This document shows positions 49,774 through 59,507 of a stretch of DNA of 64,000 nucleotides, in pieces. The number at the start of each line of letters is the position of its first letter. Position 1 is the stretch's first letter. Below the pieces are notes generated by a model. The model had not been told where the DNA came from and did no database searches. It saw only the letters and a list, made by a program, of their open reading frames with translations. The DNA comes from an uncultured Clostridia bacterium. Lineage in GTDB: Bacteria > Bacillota > Clostridia > TANB77 > CAG-508. The stretch spans positions 62,001-126,000 of the forward strand of contig CAKPAW010000005.1 of assembly GCA_934133165.1 (NCBI GenBank). The letters are read 5' to 3'. The position numbers and the translations under genes were made by a program.

Positions 49774-50148
49774 ATGCCAAAATTAAAAATTGAATATAGA
49801 ACAAAAGAACAAGACAGAGAAAATTATTTTAAAGATAACACTTATTTTACTTTTATAATTAAAGATAGAACTACTATAATAAGTATTGCGCCAAATGAAA
49901 CAAGGAAATTAATTGATATTGTATATGGAATTGAAGAAGAATTACAAGATGGATATCATTTACAAGAAGATGAGAAATTTGAAATAAGCGAGTTTGATAA
50001 ATATGTTATTGAGTATGAAAGTCAAATAAATAAAAAAATTGATTCAAAAGTTTATAATATTTGCAAAAATGCTTACAAATTAGTTGAAGAAGGTAAAACA
50101 AGTTGGGAATATCTAATAAAGGTTTTTAACGAAAGAGGGGTGTTCTAA
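49774..50148 (+). CDS. Hypothetical accessory protein, 124 aa
   Basis: Unrecognised; soluble, acidic, reading MPKLKIEYRTKEQDRENY. GGGAGGT precedes the start. It is part of the accessory block between tail chaperone and tape measure. Confidence 0.6.
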   Translation: MPKLKIEYRTKEQDRENYFKDNTYFTFIIKDRTTIISIAPNETRKLIDIVYGIEEELQDGYHLQEDEKFEISEFDKYVIEYESQINKKIDSKVYNICKNAYKLVEEGKTSWEYLIKVFNERGVF

Positions 50149-50346
50149 ATGTATGTAACTAACATATGGGGAATACTATTCTGCTTTTATGTTCCAACAA
50201 TACTAATTACAATAATATCTTATTATGAAGGTAGAGAGGAAGGTAAAAAATATGCAAGAACTAACAGAGTTCAATATAGAAAAAACAACAGCAGAAATTC
50301 TTATACTAAAAGATCAAACAGCACAAAATATTATAGAAATAGGTAA
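50149..50346 (+). CDS. Small membrane protein, 65 aa
   Basis: One membrane helix (about 4-24, NIWGILFCFYVPTILITII) and a basic, Asn/Arg/Tyr-rich tail. GAGGGGTG precedes the start directly after the previous stop. Its last 95 bases overlap the DUF3102 gene in another frame; the tail may be partly fortuitous. Confidence 0.5.
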   Translation: MYVTNIWGILFCFYVPTILITIISYYEGREEGKKYARTNRVQYRKNNSRNSYTKRSNSTKYYRNR

Positions 50347-51166
50347 AAGACTTATTAAGGTGAAAGATAACTTACCTCATGGAGAATATTTAAATTGGCT
50401 AGAAAATAAGGTTGATTTCAGTGATAGAACAGCAAGAAATTTTATGAAAGTTGCAACTACATTTGAAAATTGGCAACCAGTTGCCAATTTAGGAACTAGA
50501 AAATTGCTTGCACTTGCTGGATTAGATGAAGAAGATAGACAAGAAATAATGCAAAGCAATAATGTTGAAGATATGACAACAAGAGAATTAGAACAAGTTA
50601 TTAAGGAAAAGAAAGAAATAAAAAAACAACTAGAAGCGGAGCGAGATTATTCGAATGAACTTCAAGAAGCAATAAAAGAAAAAGAGGAAAAAATAAAAAC
50701 ATTACAAAGCAAAATTGAAAAAATTCAAATACCAGAAAAAGAAATAATTGAAAAAGAAGTAGTGAAAGAAGTAGTGCCAGAACATTTATTAAGGGAAAAA
50801 GAAATTCTAAAACAGGAAATAGAACAACAAAAACAACAACTTGAAAAGCTACAAAAAAGAGCAGAAAAAGCAGAAGGAACATTAAAAAGTATTAGGCTGG
50901 AAGATAATTTAGAAAAAGATGCAGTATTTGATACTGCAAAATTAGATATGCTTTTATTTAACATAAGAGATTTCTTAAGTAAAAATTCGCAATACACATA
51001 CTTAAAAGAAGATTTACAAAATATACCTAGCAAAAAGAAAAAGTTTGTCGAAGCAAGTGTAAAATCAATAAAGGAATGGGCAATGTTAATGGAACAAGCA
51101 TTAGAAAATCGACAAGATGTTGTCGGAAATATAATTTTTGGAGAAGGAGAAATAATAAATGAGTGA
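50252..51166 (+). CDS. DUF3102 protein with long coiled coil
   Basis: 304 residues. The N-terminal 110 residues (EILILKDQTAQNIIEIGKRLIKVKDNLPHGEYLNWLE, in short IIEIGKRLIKVKDNLPHG; and FSDRTARNFMKVA) are DUF3102, found in plasmid and phage replication or partition-type proteins. About 110-210 is a coiled coil (EKEVVKEVVPEHLLREK). Start at 50252 is chosen by GAGGAAGG. Likely an accessory DNA-associated protein. Confidence 0.8.
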   Translation: MQELTEFNIEKTTAEILILKDQTAQNIIEIGKRLIKVKDNLPHGEYLNWLENKVDFSDRTARNFMKVATTFENWQPVANLGTRKLLALAGLDEEDRQEIMQSNNVEDMTTRELEQVIKEKKEIKKQLEAERDYSNELQEAIKEKEEKIKTLQSKIEKIQIPEKEIIEKEVVKEVVPEHLLREKEILKQEIEQQKQQLEKLQKRAEKAEGTLKSIRLEDNLEKDAVFDTAKLDMLLFNIRDFLSKNSQYTYLKEDLQNIPSKKKKFVEASVKSIKEWAMLMEQALENRQDVVGNIIFGEGEIINE

Positions 51167-51608
51167 TATAATATTAAAAGAAAATAAAGAAATGAAAGCA
51201 AAGGATTTAGACATAAATGATTTAATTAAAGGACTTACAGAAAGTCAAACAATTATGAATTATGCTTTTGCAGGATTTAAAACAGAAACAGAACAAAAAT
51301 TTAATGAGGTAAATTCAAAAATAGATGAGCACGATGTTTTAATTAAAAAGAAAATACAATTAGCACCAAATGAGGCTAAAATAGTAAGAGATAAAATAAA
51401 AGAAAAAGTAAAGGATATTTGTGAAGAAAACGGATTAGAATATCATAAAATAAAATCTAGAGTATTTCCTAGAGCATATAAAACAATAAATGATAAATAT
51501 GCAGTAGCAACATATAGAGAGTTACCAAGTTTTTATTTTAAAGAAATTTTGAAAGATATTGAAACAATGACAATAAATATAGAAGATTTGAAAAATCAAG
51601 TAGCATAA
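51159..51608 (+). CDS. ORF6C-domain protein
   Basis: 149 residues. The C-terminal 75 residues (LAPNEAKIVRDKIKEKVKD, then RVFPRAYKTINDKYAVATYRELP) are an ORF6C domain, found at the end of phage anti-repressors and regulators. The usual N-terminal Bro/KilA part is missing; a coiled coil takes its place. It overlaps the DUF3102 gene by 8 bases. Confidence 0.8.
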   Translation: MSDIILKENKEMKAKDLDINDLIKGLTESQTIMNYAFAGFKTETEQKFNEVNSKIDEHDVLIKKKIQLAPNEAKIVRDKIKEKVKDICEENGLEYHKIKSRVFPRAYKTINDKYAVATYRELPSFYFKEILKDIETMTINIEDLKNQVA

Positions 51609-51614
51609 AAAATT

Positions 51615-51641
51615 AAGCACCAATTGAATTGGTGCTTTTTA
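51615..51641 (+). terminator. Terminator before the tape measure gene
   Basis: AAGCACCAATT/AATTGGTGCTT, a perfect 11-bp stem with TTTTTAT. It closes the accessory block. Confidence 0.85.
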
Positions 51642-51666
51642 TAATGAATATGGAAGGAGAAAAAGA

Positions 51667-54126
51667 ATGACTATTGAAGAAATTGAGATTATAGTAACTG
51701 CAAAAGTAGAAGAAGCTTTGCAAAAATTTAAAGAAATAGCACCAACAATCCAAAAATCAGTTAAACAAGCACAAGAAGCCTTCTCTAAAGTAGATACTAA
51801 AGTAATGACGAATAAATTGCATCAAGCAGTAAGTTTTATGAAGAAAAAAATGCAAGACTTAAAAAAGAGTTCTAAAAATAATGAACTATCAATAAAAGTA
51901 AATAATCAAGACGCAAAAAGACAAATAACACAAATAGAAAAAGAGATAGATAGTCTACAAAAGAAAATAACTGGGCGACAATTAAAATTAGATATTACTA
52001 ATACTGCTTTAGATAAAATAAGAAATGACACAAATCAGTCAGTAATAAAAGAAATACCAAATGCAGGAAATAAACAAATAAAAACAGAAACATATAGAAG
52101 ATTGGATAATGATAACAATTATAATTTATTAGTATCTCAAAGTGATAAATTAAATAGAGAAATAGAAAGATATAATGAATTATTAAATGTAGCAAAATCT
52201 AAAATGTCACAAATAGGACAACAAACGACTCAAACAGCAACTACTCAAAGTAAATTGAGTAGTTATTTTAATGTGTTTAAAAACAAAATAGAACAAGCAA
52301 AAACTTCGTCAAAAGGACTAAAAAGTACATTAAATCAAATGCCTAAAATAACACAAAATATAACGAATAATATAAAAGGAATAGGAAGAAGCTTAAAAGA
52401 TGGAATAGATAGAGTATTACGATATGCAGCAGCTTTAATTGGATTAAGAAGTATATATCAAACATTAAAGAATTGTGCTACTAGTTGGCTATCTAGTCAA
52501 AATATACAAGCACAACAATTAAGTGCAAATATTGAATATATGAAGTACGCAATGGGAAGTGTGTTTGCACCAGTAATACAATTTGTGACTAATTTAGTGT
52601 ATAACTTAATGAAAGCAGTGCAAAGTCTAGTATATGCATTTAGTGGAGTAAATATATTTGCAAAAGCTACAGCAAACTCAATGAAAAGTGCATCAGGCAG
52701 TGCAAAACAAGCTAGTAAGTCATTAAGCAGTATACATAGTGAAATAAATAATGTTTCAGATAATAATAGTGCTGGTAGTGGAGAAACAACACCTAGTATA
52801 GATTTATCACAAGTAGACAATTCTATGCTCGTATGGGCAAATAAATGGAAGGAAAAGTTAATTAACTTTTTTCAACCATTTGTAAAAGCTTGGGAAAAAT
52901 ATGGACAACCTACGATAGAAAAAATAAAAAATGCAATAAATAAAATAAAAGAAGTCATAGATGTTATTAAGAAATCGTGGGAAAAAGTTTGGAACAATGG
53001 AACAGTACAATATATGGTAGAATTAATTCTTTTAATAATTCAAAATATATGTGATATTATAGCTAATATTGCAGAAGCGTGGAAAAAAGCATGGAGTACT
53101 GATAATAGAGGTACAGAGTTAATTCAGACAATGTGGGATACTTTGAATAAGCTTTTAACTTTAATAGAAGTAATAACTAACAAAATAAAAGAATTTACTT
53201 CTAATCCTATTGTACAGGAATATTTCCAAAATGCAATAGAAATGGTAACTAACTTTTGGAATGCTTTAGGAGGTTTAATTGAGTTTTTAACAGGAGTATT
53301 TACTGGTGATTGGGAAAAGGCATGGAGTGGATTAAAAGATTTTGTATCAGGAATATTTGGAATGATATGGAACGCAATAAACAGCAAAATATTGATGATA
53401 AAAGGGATTATATCAAGTGTATTAGAAGGAATAAAAAATATTTGGAGCAATATTTGGAATGGAATAAAGGACTTTGCTTCTAATGTTTGGGAAAACTTAT
53501 TAAATAAAATTGATTCAATATTCCCTGGTATGAGGAATATCATAGAAACTAATATAACTAATGTAAAGAATAAGATAAATGAAATTTTAAACAATATAAA
53601 AAGTACTTGGAATAATATTTGGAACGGAATTAAAGATAAAACTTCTGAAATATGGAGTAATATATGGTCTGCAGTAAAAAATCCTATAAATTGGATTTTA
53701 GACGGAGTAGAAAAAATGGCAAATGGAGTAGTTACAGGAGTAAATAAGGTAATCCGTTCATTAAATAATATGCATTTTAAAATGCCAGATTGGTTAGGTG
53801 GAGGTTCTTTTGGTATAAATATACCTACAATGACGGGAGTATCTTTACCACGATTAGCAACAGGAAACGTTGCTTACGATGAGACTCTTGCGGTATTTGG
53901 TGAATATTCTGGAGCAAGAAGTAACCCAGAAATTACAACACCACAAAGTATAATGAGAGAAACATTTGAAGATGTTTTATCTAATTATGAAGGTAGTAAG
54001 TCAAATAATTCAGGAGAATTAAAAACATTAGTAATTCAATTTGGAAGTACAAAAGTAGCATTAGAAATGGAAAGATTATTGCAACAAGCACGTAGACAAA
54101 ATGGAACAGCTTATGCAGGAATATAG
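51667..54126 (+). CDS. Tail tape measure protein
   Basis: 819 residues. An N-terminal coiled coil, two hydrophobic segments (about 250-330), and repeated Trp-containing units (WNNIWNGIKDKTSEIWSNIW, TWNNIWNG) near 590-680 are typical. Its length sets tail length: about 120 nm by the usual 0.15 nm per residue. No lysozyme or peptidase domain seen. Confidence 0.92.
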   Translation: MTIEEIEIIVTAKVEEALQKFKEIAPTIQKSVKQAQEAFSKVDTKVMTNKLHQAVSFMKKKMQDLKKSSKNNELSIKVNNQDAKRQITQIEKEIDSLQKKITGRQLKLDITNTALDKIRNDTNQSVIKEIPNAGNKQIKTETYRRLDNDNNYNLLVSQSDKLNREIERYNELLNVAKSKMSQIGQQTTQTATTQSKLSSYFNVFKNKIEQAKTSSKGLKSTLNQMPKITQNITNNIKGIGRSLKDGIDRVLRYAAALIGLRSIYQTLKNCATSWLSSQNIQAQQLSANIEYMKYAMGSVFAPVIQFVTNLVYNLMKAVQSLVYAFSGVNIFAKATANSMKSASGSAKQASKSLSSIHSEINNVSDNNSAGSGETTPSIDLSQVDNSMLVWANKWKEKLINFFQPFVKAWEKYGQPTIEKIKNAINKIKEVIDVIKKSWEKVWNNGTVQYMVELILLIIQNICDIIANIAEAWKKAWSTDNRGTELIQTMWDTLNKLLTLIEVITNKIKEFTSNPIVQEYFQNAIEMVTNFWNALGGLIEFLTGVFTGDWEKAWSGLKDFVSGIFGMIWNAINSKILMIKGIISSVLEGIKNIWSNIWNGIKDFASNVWENLLNKIDSIFPGMRNIIETNITNVKNKINEILNNIKSTWNNIWNGIKDKTSEIWSNIWSAVKNPINWILDGVEKMANGVVTGVNKVIRSLNNMHFKMPDWLGGGSFGINIPTMTGVSLPRLATGNVAYDETLAVFGEYSGARSNPEITTPQSIMRETFEDVLSNYEGSKSNNSGELKTLVIQFGSTKVALEMERLLQQARRQNGTAYAGI

Positions 54127-54138
54127 GAGGAATTTATT

Positions 54139-54561
54139 ATGTTATGGAAAGAACATGGAAAAACAGAAAACTTACCAACACCAAGTACATATAGTGCAGA
54201 TATAGAAGATACTGACAAAGATAGTTATTCTAGTGTCGTTGATGGTTCATTAATAGATAATCCGATAGCTGTAGGAATGTTAAAGCTTTCTATGAGTTGG
54301 GACTTTAATAGTGAAGAAGAAGCGGAGAGTTTAATACAAAAAACATATAAAAATCCATTTATATTAGACATAAAAGTTCCAGTAGTAGAAGGTGGATTTT
54401 TAGAAAATGCAAAGTTTAGAGTTTCAAAAAGAAAAGTTGAAATGATAAGTACAGAGAAAGAACAGAGTACTTCCAAAACAAAATGGAAGTGCTCTTTTAA
54501 TTTAATGCAAAAAGAATTGACAGAAACACAAAAAAGCATAGTGGAGGAGATGAATAGTTAA
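54139..54561 (+). CDS. DUF6711-like tail protein
   Basis: 140 residues between tape measure and the large tail protein. PTPSTYSADIEDTDKDSYSS and SMSWDFNSEEEAESLIQK fit the small beta-rich proteins at this site in gut clostridial phages. Probably a distal tail component. AGGAGG precedes the start. Confidence 0.72.
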   Translation: MLWKEHGKTENLPTPSTYSADIEDTDKDSYSSVVDGSLIDNPIAVGMLKLSMSWDFNSEEEAESLIQKTYKNPFILDIKVPVVEGGFLENAKFRVSKRKVEMISTEKEQSTSKTKWKCSFNLMQKELTETQKSIVEEMNS

Positions 54562-55868
54562 TGTATCAAACAAGTGATAATTATAAATTAAAAATATATA
54601 ATACACCACACATATTAAAAGTGTTTATAAAGGATACAGAGATAAAATCAAAATACATATTAGATTGTAAACCTTCACAACAATTATTTTCTAACGATGA
54701 ATTTACTCTAGGTTCTGTTACAGCACAAGCAATAGATTTAAAGGTGTATAAAACAGCAGTTCCCGATACTATTAATAAGGTAGAAATTAAAAGTGGAATA
54801 ACTGGCGAAATTATTCCTGTTGGTATTTTTAATGTAGATGATATTAGTAAAGATGATGATTATACAATAACATTAAAATTACTAGATAATATGATTAAAT
54901 TTGAGTTTAATTATGATGGTAGTACACTATTGAAAAATAATGGTGGAAAAGCTAAAATAATACAAGTATTACAAGATATATGTTCAAAAGCAGGAGTAGA
55001 ATTAGGTTCTACTTCTTTTTTGAATATGAATAAAGAAATTGCAGTATATGATAGTACAATTTCTGCAAGAGTTTACTTAAGCTATATATCAGAACAAGCA
55101 GGGGGATTTGCTTGTATTGGTAGAGATGGAAAACTTTATATAAAAACAATAGGAGAAACAACAGCCACATTACCTTTAAAGTACTTTCAAAACTTTAAAT
55201 GGGGAGAAAAGTTTAAACTTACTCGTGTTAAATATGAAGATGGGATACAACTATTTGAAAAAGGCAATACAACAGGAAATACTTTATATATAAATCAAGA
55301 TAACATGTTTATAGTAGACCAAGAGCAAATAGACAACATATATAATAAAATTAAAGATTTAGAAGTCTATAGCTTTGAGGGAGATAGTATTATAGACCCA
55401 GCCTTAGATGTTGGAGATATATTATTAATAGATAATAAAAAAGTAATCTATCAAGGTTCTAGTCAATTTTGTGGAAAATGGAAAGCAAGTCTAAGTAGCA
55501 AAATACAATGTAAAGCTAAAGAAGAAACAATGTCAAGAACACCTTCTCAAAAGACTATGATTAGAAGAGTTCAAAGTCAAATAGACCAAGCCGAAGGTAA
55601 GATAACTCAATTAGCTCGAGAAACAAGCGAACATGAAGAAAAAATAACAAAGGTAGAGCAAGAAGTAGATAGCATAAAACAAAATGTAGGCGACATAGTG
55701 GATTATAAAAGAGATAAAGAAGCAATAACAGAAGTGTATCTTGATGACGCAGGGAAATTAAATGTTTTAAAATTTGATGTTGAAGGAAATAAAACATATG
55801 ATAATTACTTATTTCCTAGTACAAATCTATTTCCTAGTGCTAATTTATTTCCAAACCAAAAAATATAA
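54561..55868 (+). CDS. Tail hub/baseplate protein
   Basis: 435 residues. The first 300 residues resemble Tal/gp27-type hub domains (AVPDTINKVEIKSGITGEIIPVGIF, YLSYISEQAGGFACIGRDGKLYI); then a helical region (TPSQKTMIRRVQSQIDQAEG). The end repeats LFPSTNLFPSANLFPNQ. ATG overlaps the stop of the previous gene. Confidence 0.8.
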   Translation: MYQTSDNYKLKIYNTPHILKVFIKDTEIKSKYILDCKPSQQLFSNDEFTLGSVTAQAIDLKVYKTAVPDTINKVEIKSGITGEIIPVGIFNVDDISKDDDYTITLKLLDNMIKFEFNYDGSTLLKNNGGKAKIIQVLQDICSKAGVELGSTSFLNMNKEIAVYDSTISARVYLSYISEQAGGFACIGRDGKLYIKTIGETTATLPLKYFQNFKWGEKFKLTRVKYEDGIQLFEKGNTTGNTLYINQDNMFIVDQEQIDNIYNKIKDLEVYSFEGDSIIDPALDVGDILLIDNKKVIYQGSSQFCGKWKASLSSKIQCKAKEETMSRTPSQKTMIRRVQSQIDQAEGKITQLARETSEHEEKITKVEQEVDSIKQNVGDIVDYKRDKEAITEVYLDDAGKLNVLKFDVEGNKTYDNYLFPSTNLFPSANLFPNQKI

Positions 55869-55872
55869 TATA

Positions 55873-55916
55873 GTCGACAAATTTCGACATAATATATAAA
55901 ATAAACGTGATATAAT
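55873..55916 (+). promoter_or_regulatory. Spo0A-box promoter of the 55939 gene
   Basis: GTCGACA (55873-55879) and TTCGACA (55883-55889) are exactly 10 bp apart; the second lies 21 nt before TATAAT (55911-55916). This is the architecture of Spo0A-activated promoters: tandem boxes with the proximal one on the -35. Confidence 0.6.
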
Positions 55917-55938
55917 CTCAAAAAAAGGGGGAAAAATC

Positions 55939-56583
55939 ATGTTAAAAAAGTCATATATTTTTGTAGGAACACTTGTAACGGCAGGAGTAGTTGTTACAAC
56001 AGCATATAATATAATTAATGCTACTTCGAATCAAAAACAAACAATAGAAACAGCACAAATACAACAAATAGATTATTCAAAAGATATAGAAGAACTAAAG
56101 GAAAGATTAACAACAGCAGAAAATAAAATAACAGGGTTAGAAGAAAAGGTAACATCTTTAGAGGAAGAAAACCAAAATAAAGATGATACAATTTCTAAAT
56201 TACAGACTAAAATTAGTTCAATAAATAATACAAGTGTAAAAAATAAAGAAGTAAAAGAATTACAACAAAAATTAGATGATAGCGAGGAAAAAACTGCCGA
56301 ATTAGAAGAAAACTTAAAACAAACAAAAGAAAAAATACAGGCAAGAAGTAAAAGGTTAAGTGAAATACAAGGAAGATTAAAAGAAACAGCTAATATACCT
56401 CAAAATTATCAGTATTTTGAGGGAAAAATAAAGGAATTAAAGAAGAAAGAGCAAACAGAAGAAGTAATTAAAGAAATAGAAAAATTAAAAATTCAATACG
56501 ATATTGCTAAAGCTACAAGTGAAGAGGTTACAGCTTTAAATGAAGAAATGAGGCAATTATTATTTGGAGAAATTGAATTATAA
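55939..56583 (+). CDS. Membrane-anchored coiled-coil protein
   Basis: 214 residues. A membrane anchor or signal (about 5-28, SYIFVGTLVTAGVVVTTAY) is followed by an almost continuous coiled coil (TGLEEKVTSLEEENQNKDD and more). It is an accessory gene inside the tail operon with its own Spo0A-type promoter and terminator. Function unknown; it may change the cell surface of the lysogen. Confidence 0.7.
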   Translation: MLKKSYIFVGTLVTAGVVVTTAYNIINATSNQKQTIETAQIQQIDYSKDIEELKERLTTAENKITGLEEKVTSLEEENQNKDDTISKLQTKISSINNTSVKNKEVKELQQKLDDSEEKTAELEENLKQTKEKIQARSKRLSEIQGRLKETANIPQNYQYFEGKIKELKKKEQTEEVIKEIEKLKIQYDIAKATSEEVTALNEEMRQLLFGEIEL

Positions 56584-56593
56584 TATATAAAGA

Positions 56594-56622
56594 AAGAAGG
56601 TTATTAAAAGCCTTCTTTTTAT
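56594..56622 (+). terminator. Terminator after the coiled-coil gene
   Basis: AAGAAGG/CCTTCTT around a 10-nt loop, then TTTATT. Confidence 0.75.
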
Positions 56623-56642
56623 TATGCATGAAAGGAGCAGTT

Positions 56643-57971
56643 ATGAAATATAAAATTGTAGTAGACAAGCAAAGCAGAACGAATCCAACTGCAGATAAAA
56701 AAGTATATGAAATAGATGTTGAAGAATTACGTTATAAAGGAGATATACATGATACTTTAACAATTGAAAAAGGTAAAGCATATGTAACTAGAAGATTATC
56801 TTTAAGTGAATTACAAGTTTTATCTGTTTTAGAAACACCAATAATTGAAGAAATAGGAAATATAAATATTGAACTATTTGAGGGTGATAATTATCTATAT
56901 TTGCAGGATATGACAGGAAATAGATTATATGCAGAATATTTAGTAAAAAATGATTTTACAGAGATATACGTAACTACAAATGAAATGAACTCTGCAATTA
57001 ATCAAAGTGCAAGTCAAATAGAATTGAATGTAAATCAAAAATTAACAGAATATGCAACAGATGATAGTTTAGAAGAAGCGGTAACGGAATTAAATTCTAC
57101 TATAACACAGAAAGCTAACGAAATTACTAGTTCAGTATCAAGTACTTATGCTACAAAAAATGAATTAACTACAGCTAAAAGTGAAATTAAACAAACTACA
57201 GATAATATAACAAGTACTGTATCAAAAAAAGTAGGAAATGATGAGATTATTTCAAAGATTAATCAATCAGCAGAAGCAGTAAAAATTTTAGCAAATAAGC
57301 TTGGATTAACAGCAAGTAATATTATTGATTTAATCGCAGGAAATACTATAAATTTAACTTCTAAAAATATAGTGATTTCAAGTGATTGCTTTAATGTAAA
57401 TAAAAAGGGGATAATAACATTAAAAGATAGTGAAAGTATAGGTGCTGCATTAATGATTATTTCGAATGATAATTCTCAATTTAATTCGGCAGTACGTTCG
57501 TTTGGCGCATCTTTTGAAGGACCTAATGGCTATGTTGGAATAGATTCAGACTTTGCATATAGTGGAGGTACAATTTTTGTTGCACCGAGTCAAACAGAAG
57601 AAAGTAACTATACATTAATTCAAAATGGTAAAGTAAATACATTTTCTATATCTCAACGTTCATTGGAAAAAAATAAAAAAAATTTTGAAAGGTTAAAAGA
57701 AAGTGCTATAAAAATAATTAAAAATATAGATATTTATAAATATAACTTTAAATTTGAAGAAGATACAACTAAAAAGCATATAGGATTTGTTATAGGAGAT
57801 AACTACAATTACTCAAAAGAAATAACTTCGAATGAAAATGATGGAGTAGACCTATATTCGTTTGTATCAGTGTGCTGCAAAGCAATACAAGAACAACAAG
57901 AACAAATAGAACAACAGAATAATTTAATACAATCTCTAGTAGAGAGAATAGAAAAATTAGAAGCTAAATAA
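56643..57971 (+). CDS. Tail fibre protein with S74-like C-terminal chaperone
   Basis: 442 residues from the ATG at 56643 (AAAGGAG upstream). N-terminal attachment region, a coiled-coil stem with repeats (ATDDSLEEAVTELNSTITQK, SSVSSTYATKNELTTAKSE), and a C-terminal part (IIKNIDIYKYNF, HIGFVIGDNYNYSKEI, CCKAIQEQQEQIEQQ) that resembles the intramolecular chaperone domains that trimerise and then cleave from phage fibres. It probably binds the host cell. Confidence 0.82.
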   Translation: MKYKIVVDKQSRTNPTADKKVYEIDVEELRYKGDIHDTLTIEKGKAYVTRRLSLSELQVLSVLETPIIEEIGNINIELFEGDNYLYLQDMTGNRLYAEYLVKNDFTEIYVTTNEMNSAINQSASQIELNVNQKLTEYATDDSLEEAVTELNSTITQKANEITSSVSSTYATKNELTTAKSEIKQTTDNITSTVSKKVGNDEIISKINQSAEAVKILANKLGLTASNIIDLIAGNTINLTSKNIVISSDCFNVNKKGIITLKDSESIGAALMIISNDNSQFNSAVRSFGASFEGPNGYVGIDSDFAYSGGTIFVAPSQTEESNYTLIQNGKVNTFSISQRSLEKNKKNFERLKESAIKIIKNIDIYKYNFKFEEDTTKKHIGFVIGDNYNYSKEITSNENDGVDLYSFVSVCCKAIQEQQEQIEQQNNLIQSLVERIEKLEAK

Positions 57972-57995
57972 AGCTTTATTTTTTTGGAGGAAAAT

Positions 57996-58979
57996 ATGGA
58001 AAAGATTAATTTTGAAGCAGGAACGCAAGTAAGTCCTGCAAAAGTAACAATAGATAACGTAGACCATGAAGTAACACCTGCGGTTTGGGAAGGAAATACT
58101 CCATTATCACCATTTGTTTTAAATAAAATGCAAAGTAATATAGAAAATGCAATATCTGAAAGTGGAGTAATAGTAAGTGCAACAGAACCGACAGGAGCTA
58201 ATAGAGAAAAAGTGTGGTTGCAACACAAAAATATTTTATTTCAAAATTCTGATGAATGGCAACAAGGAACAATATCTTCGGCGAGTGGAACAATTGTAGA
58301 CTCAACAACAAGAATAAGAACATCCAATTTTATTGAAGTAGAATCAAATACAGAACATATATTTACTATAAATAATAATAATTTTAAATTTCTAATATTT
58401 GAATATACATCAGATGAGACATTCATAAAATCGACGGACTGGATAACATCTGCAAAATATAAATATATTACAAGTGAAACAGGTCATAAAATAAAAATAA
58501 TAATTTCACATACAGATAATTCAACAATTGAAACAAGTGAAATATCTACAATAAAACTAAATTTATCTAATACACAATCTAAAATCTATGTACTTAATGA
58601 TAATAATGTATATGAAGAATTTATACAAAAAGAACAAATAGAAAAAGTAACTCAAAATCTTACATTAAATACAAATTATGCAAACGGTGGAACTGCAAAT
58701 TATATTAAGAGCAATAATACAGTTCAAGCATATATAAGATTAGATTTAAAAGCTGTTAGTAAACCTGCCTCTTACATAAATATCGCGAGTGGATTACTTT
58801 TTAAGCCATTAACTGAACTAAAAATCTATGCTAACTTATTAAGTAATAATGAAGCAATTTTGTCAAATAATATTTTAGTACAAATTAGAGCAGATGGAAC
58901 TATTTATTTAAAAACGACAGCAAGTTATGCTAATAATAGTTTAGTAATGATAACGTTTACTTATATAACAAGAGATTAG
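57996..58979 (+). CDS. Tail fibre/upper baseplate protein
   Basis: 327 residues from ATG 57996 (TGGAGG upstream). The start NFEAGTQVSPAKVTIDNVDHEVTPAVWEGNTPLSPFVLNKMQ (in short GTQVSPAKVTID and TPLSPFVLNKMQ) is typical of fibre N-termini; the remainder is beta-rich with many Ser/Thr/Asn residues and ends in ITFTYITRD. Likely a receptor-binding part. Confidence 0.78.
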   Translation: MEKINFEAGTQVSPAKVTIDNVDHEVTPAVWEGNTPLSPFVLNKMQSNIENAISESGVIVSATEPTGANREKVWLQHKNILFQNSDEWQQGTISSASGTIVDSTTRIRTSNFIEVESNTEHIFTINNNNFKFLIFEYTSDETFIKSTDWITSAKYKYITSETGHKIKIIISHTDNSTIETSEISTIKLNLSNTQSKIYVLNDNNVYEEFIQKEQIEKVTQNLTLNTNYANGGTANYIKSNNTVQAYIRLDLKAVSKPASYINIASGLLFKPLTELKIYANLLSNNEAILSNNILVQIRADGTIYLKTTASYANNSLVMITFTYITRD

Positions 58980-58989
58980 AGGTGATAGA

Positions 58990-59316
58990 GTGGAAAAAGA
59001 ATATATTGAAAGAATAGTAGAAACAGAGCAAAGAAGTAAGTCTAATACAAAAAGATTAGACGAACACGATATTAAGTTTAAAGAAATAAATAATAAACTA
59101 GAAGATACTCACGAGCTCACATATGCTATAAAGGAAATAGCAACAGAAGTAAAGCTAATGAGAGAAGACGTAAATAAGCTAGATACTAGAGTTGGAAACA
59201 TAGAAAAAGAGCCAGCTCAAGATTATAAAGATACAAAGAAAGCTATAAGAAATCAAATAATATGTACTATAGCAGGTGTAATTATTGGAGGACTTATAGC
59301 TTTAATTATGAAATAA
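58990..59316 (+). CDS. XhlA-like membrane protein (lysis)
   Basis: 108 residues, GTG start with AGAGGTG upstream. A coiled coil (ETEQRSKSNTKRLDEHD) is followed by one C-terminal membrane helix (ICTIAGVIIGGLIALIM), the arrangement of hemolysin XhlA/holin-associated proteins. Lies before holin and endolysin. Confidence 0.78.
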   Translation: MEKEYIERIVETEQRSKSNTKRLDEHDIKFKEINNKLEDTHELTYAIKEIATEVKLMREDVNKLDTRVGNIEKEPAQDYKDTKKAIRNQIICTIAGVIIGGLIALIMK

Positions 59317-59333
59317 GAAGGGAGATAAAGAAA

Positions 59334-59507
59334 ATGAAAGAAAAATTAGCAAAACTAATTAATGTAAAAAGTTTAGTTACATTAGTATTAACAATAGTAG
59401 TAGCAATACTTACTTTAAAAGGAAATTTTGATATTAAAGAAATTTACTTAATGATAATTGCTTTTTACTTTGGAACTCAATTAAAAGATAATAAGGAGGA
59501 AAAATAG
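59334..59507 (+). CDS. Small holin
   Basis: 57 residues with two membrane segments (LVTLVLTIVVAILTL and IYLMIIAFYFGTQL). The start at 59334 follows GGGAG. The position between the XhlA-like gene and endolysin supports a holin. Confidence 0.75.
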   Translation: MKEKLAKLINVKSLVTLVLTIVVAILTLKGNFDIKEIYLMIIAFYFGTQLKDNKEEK

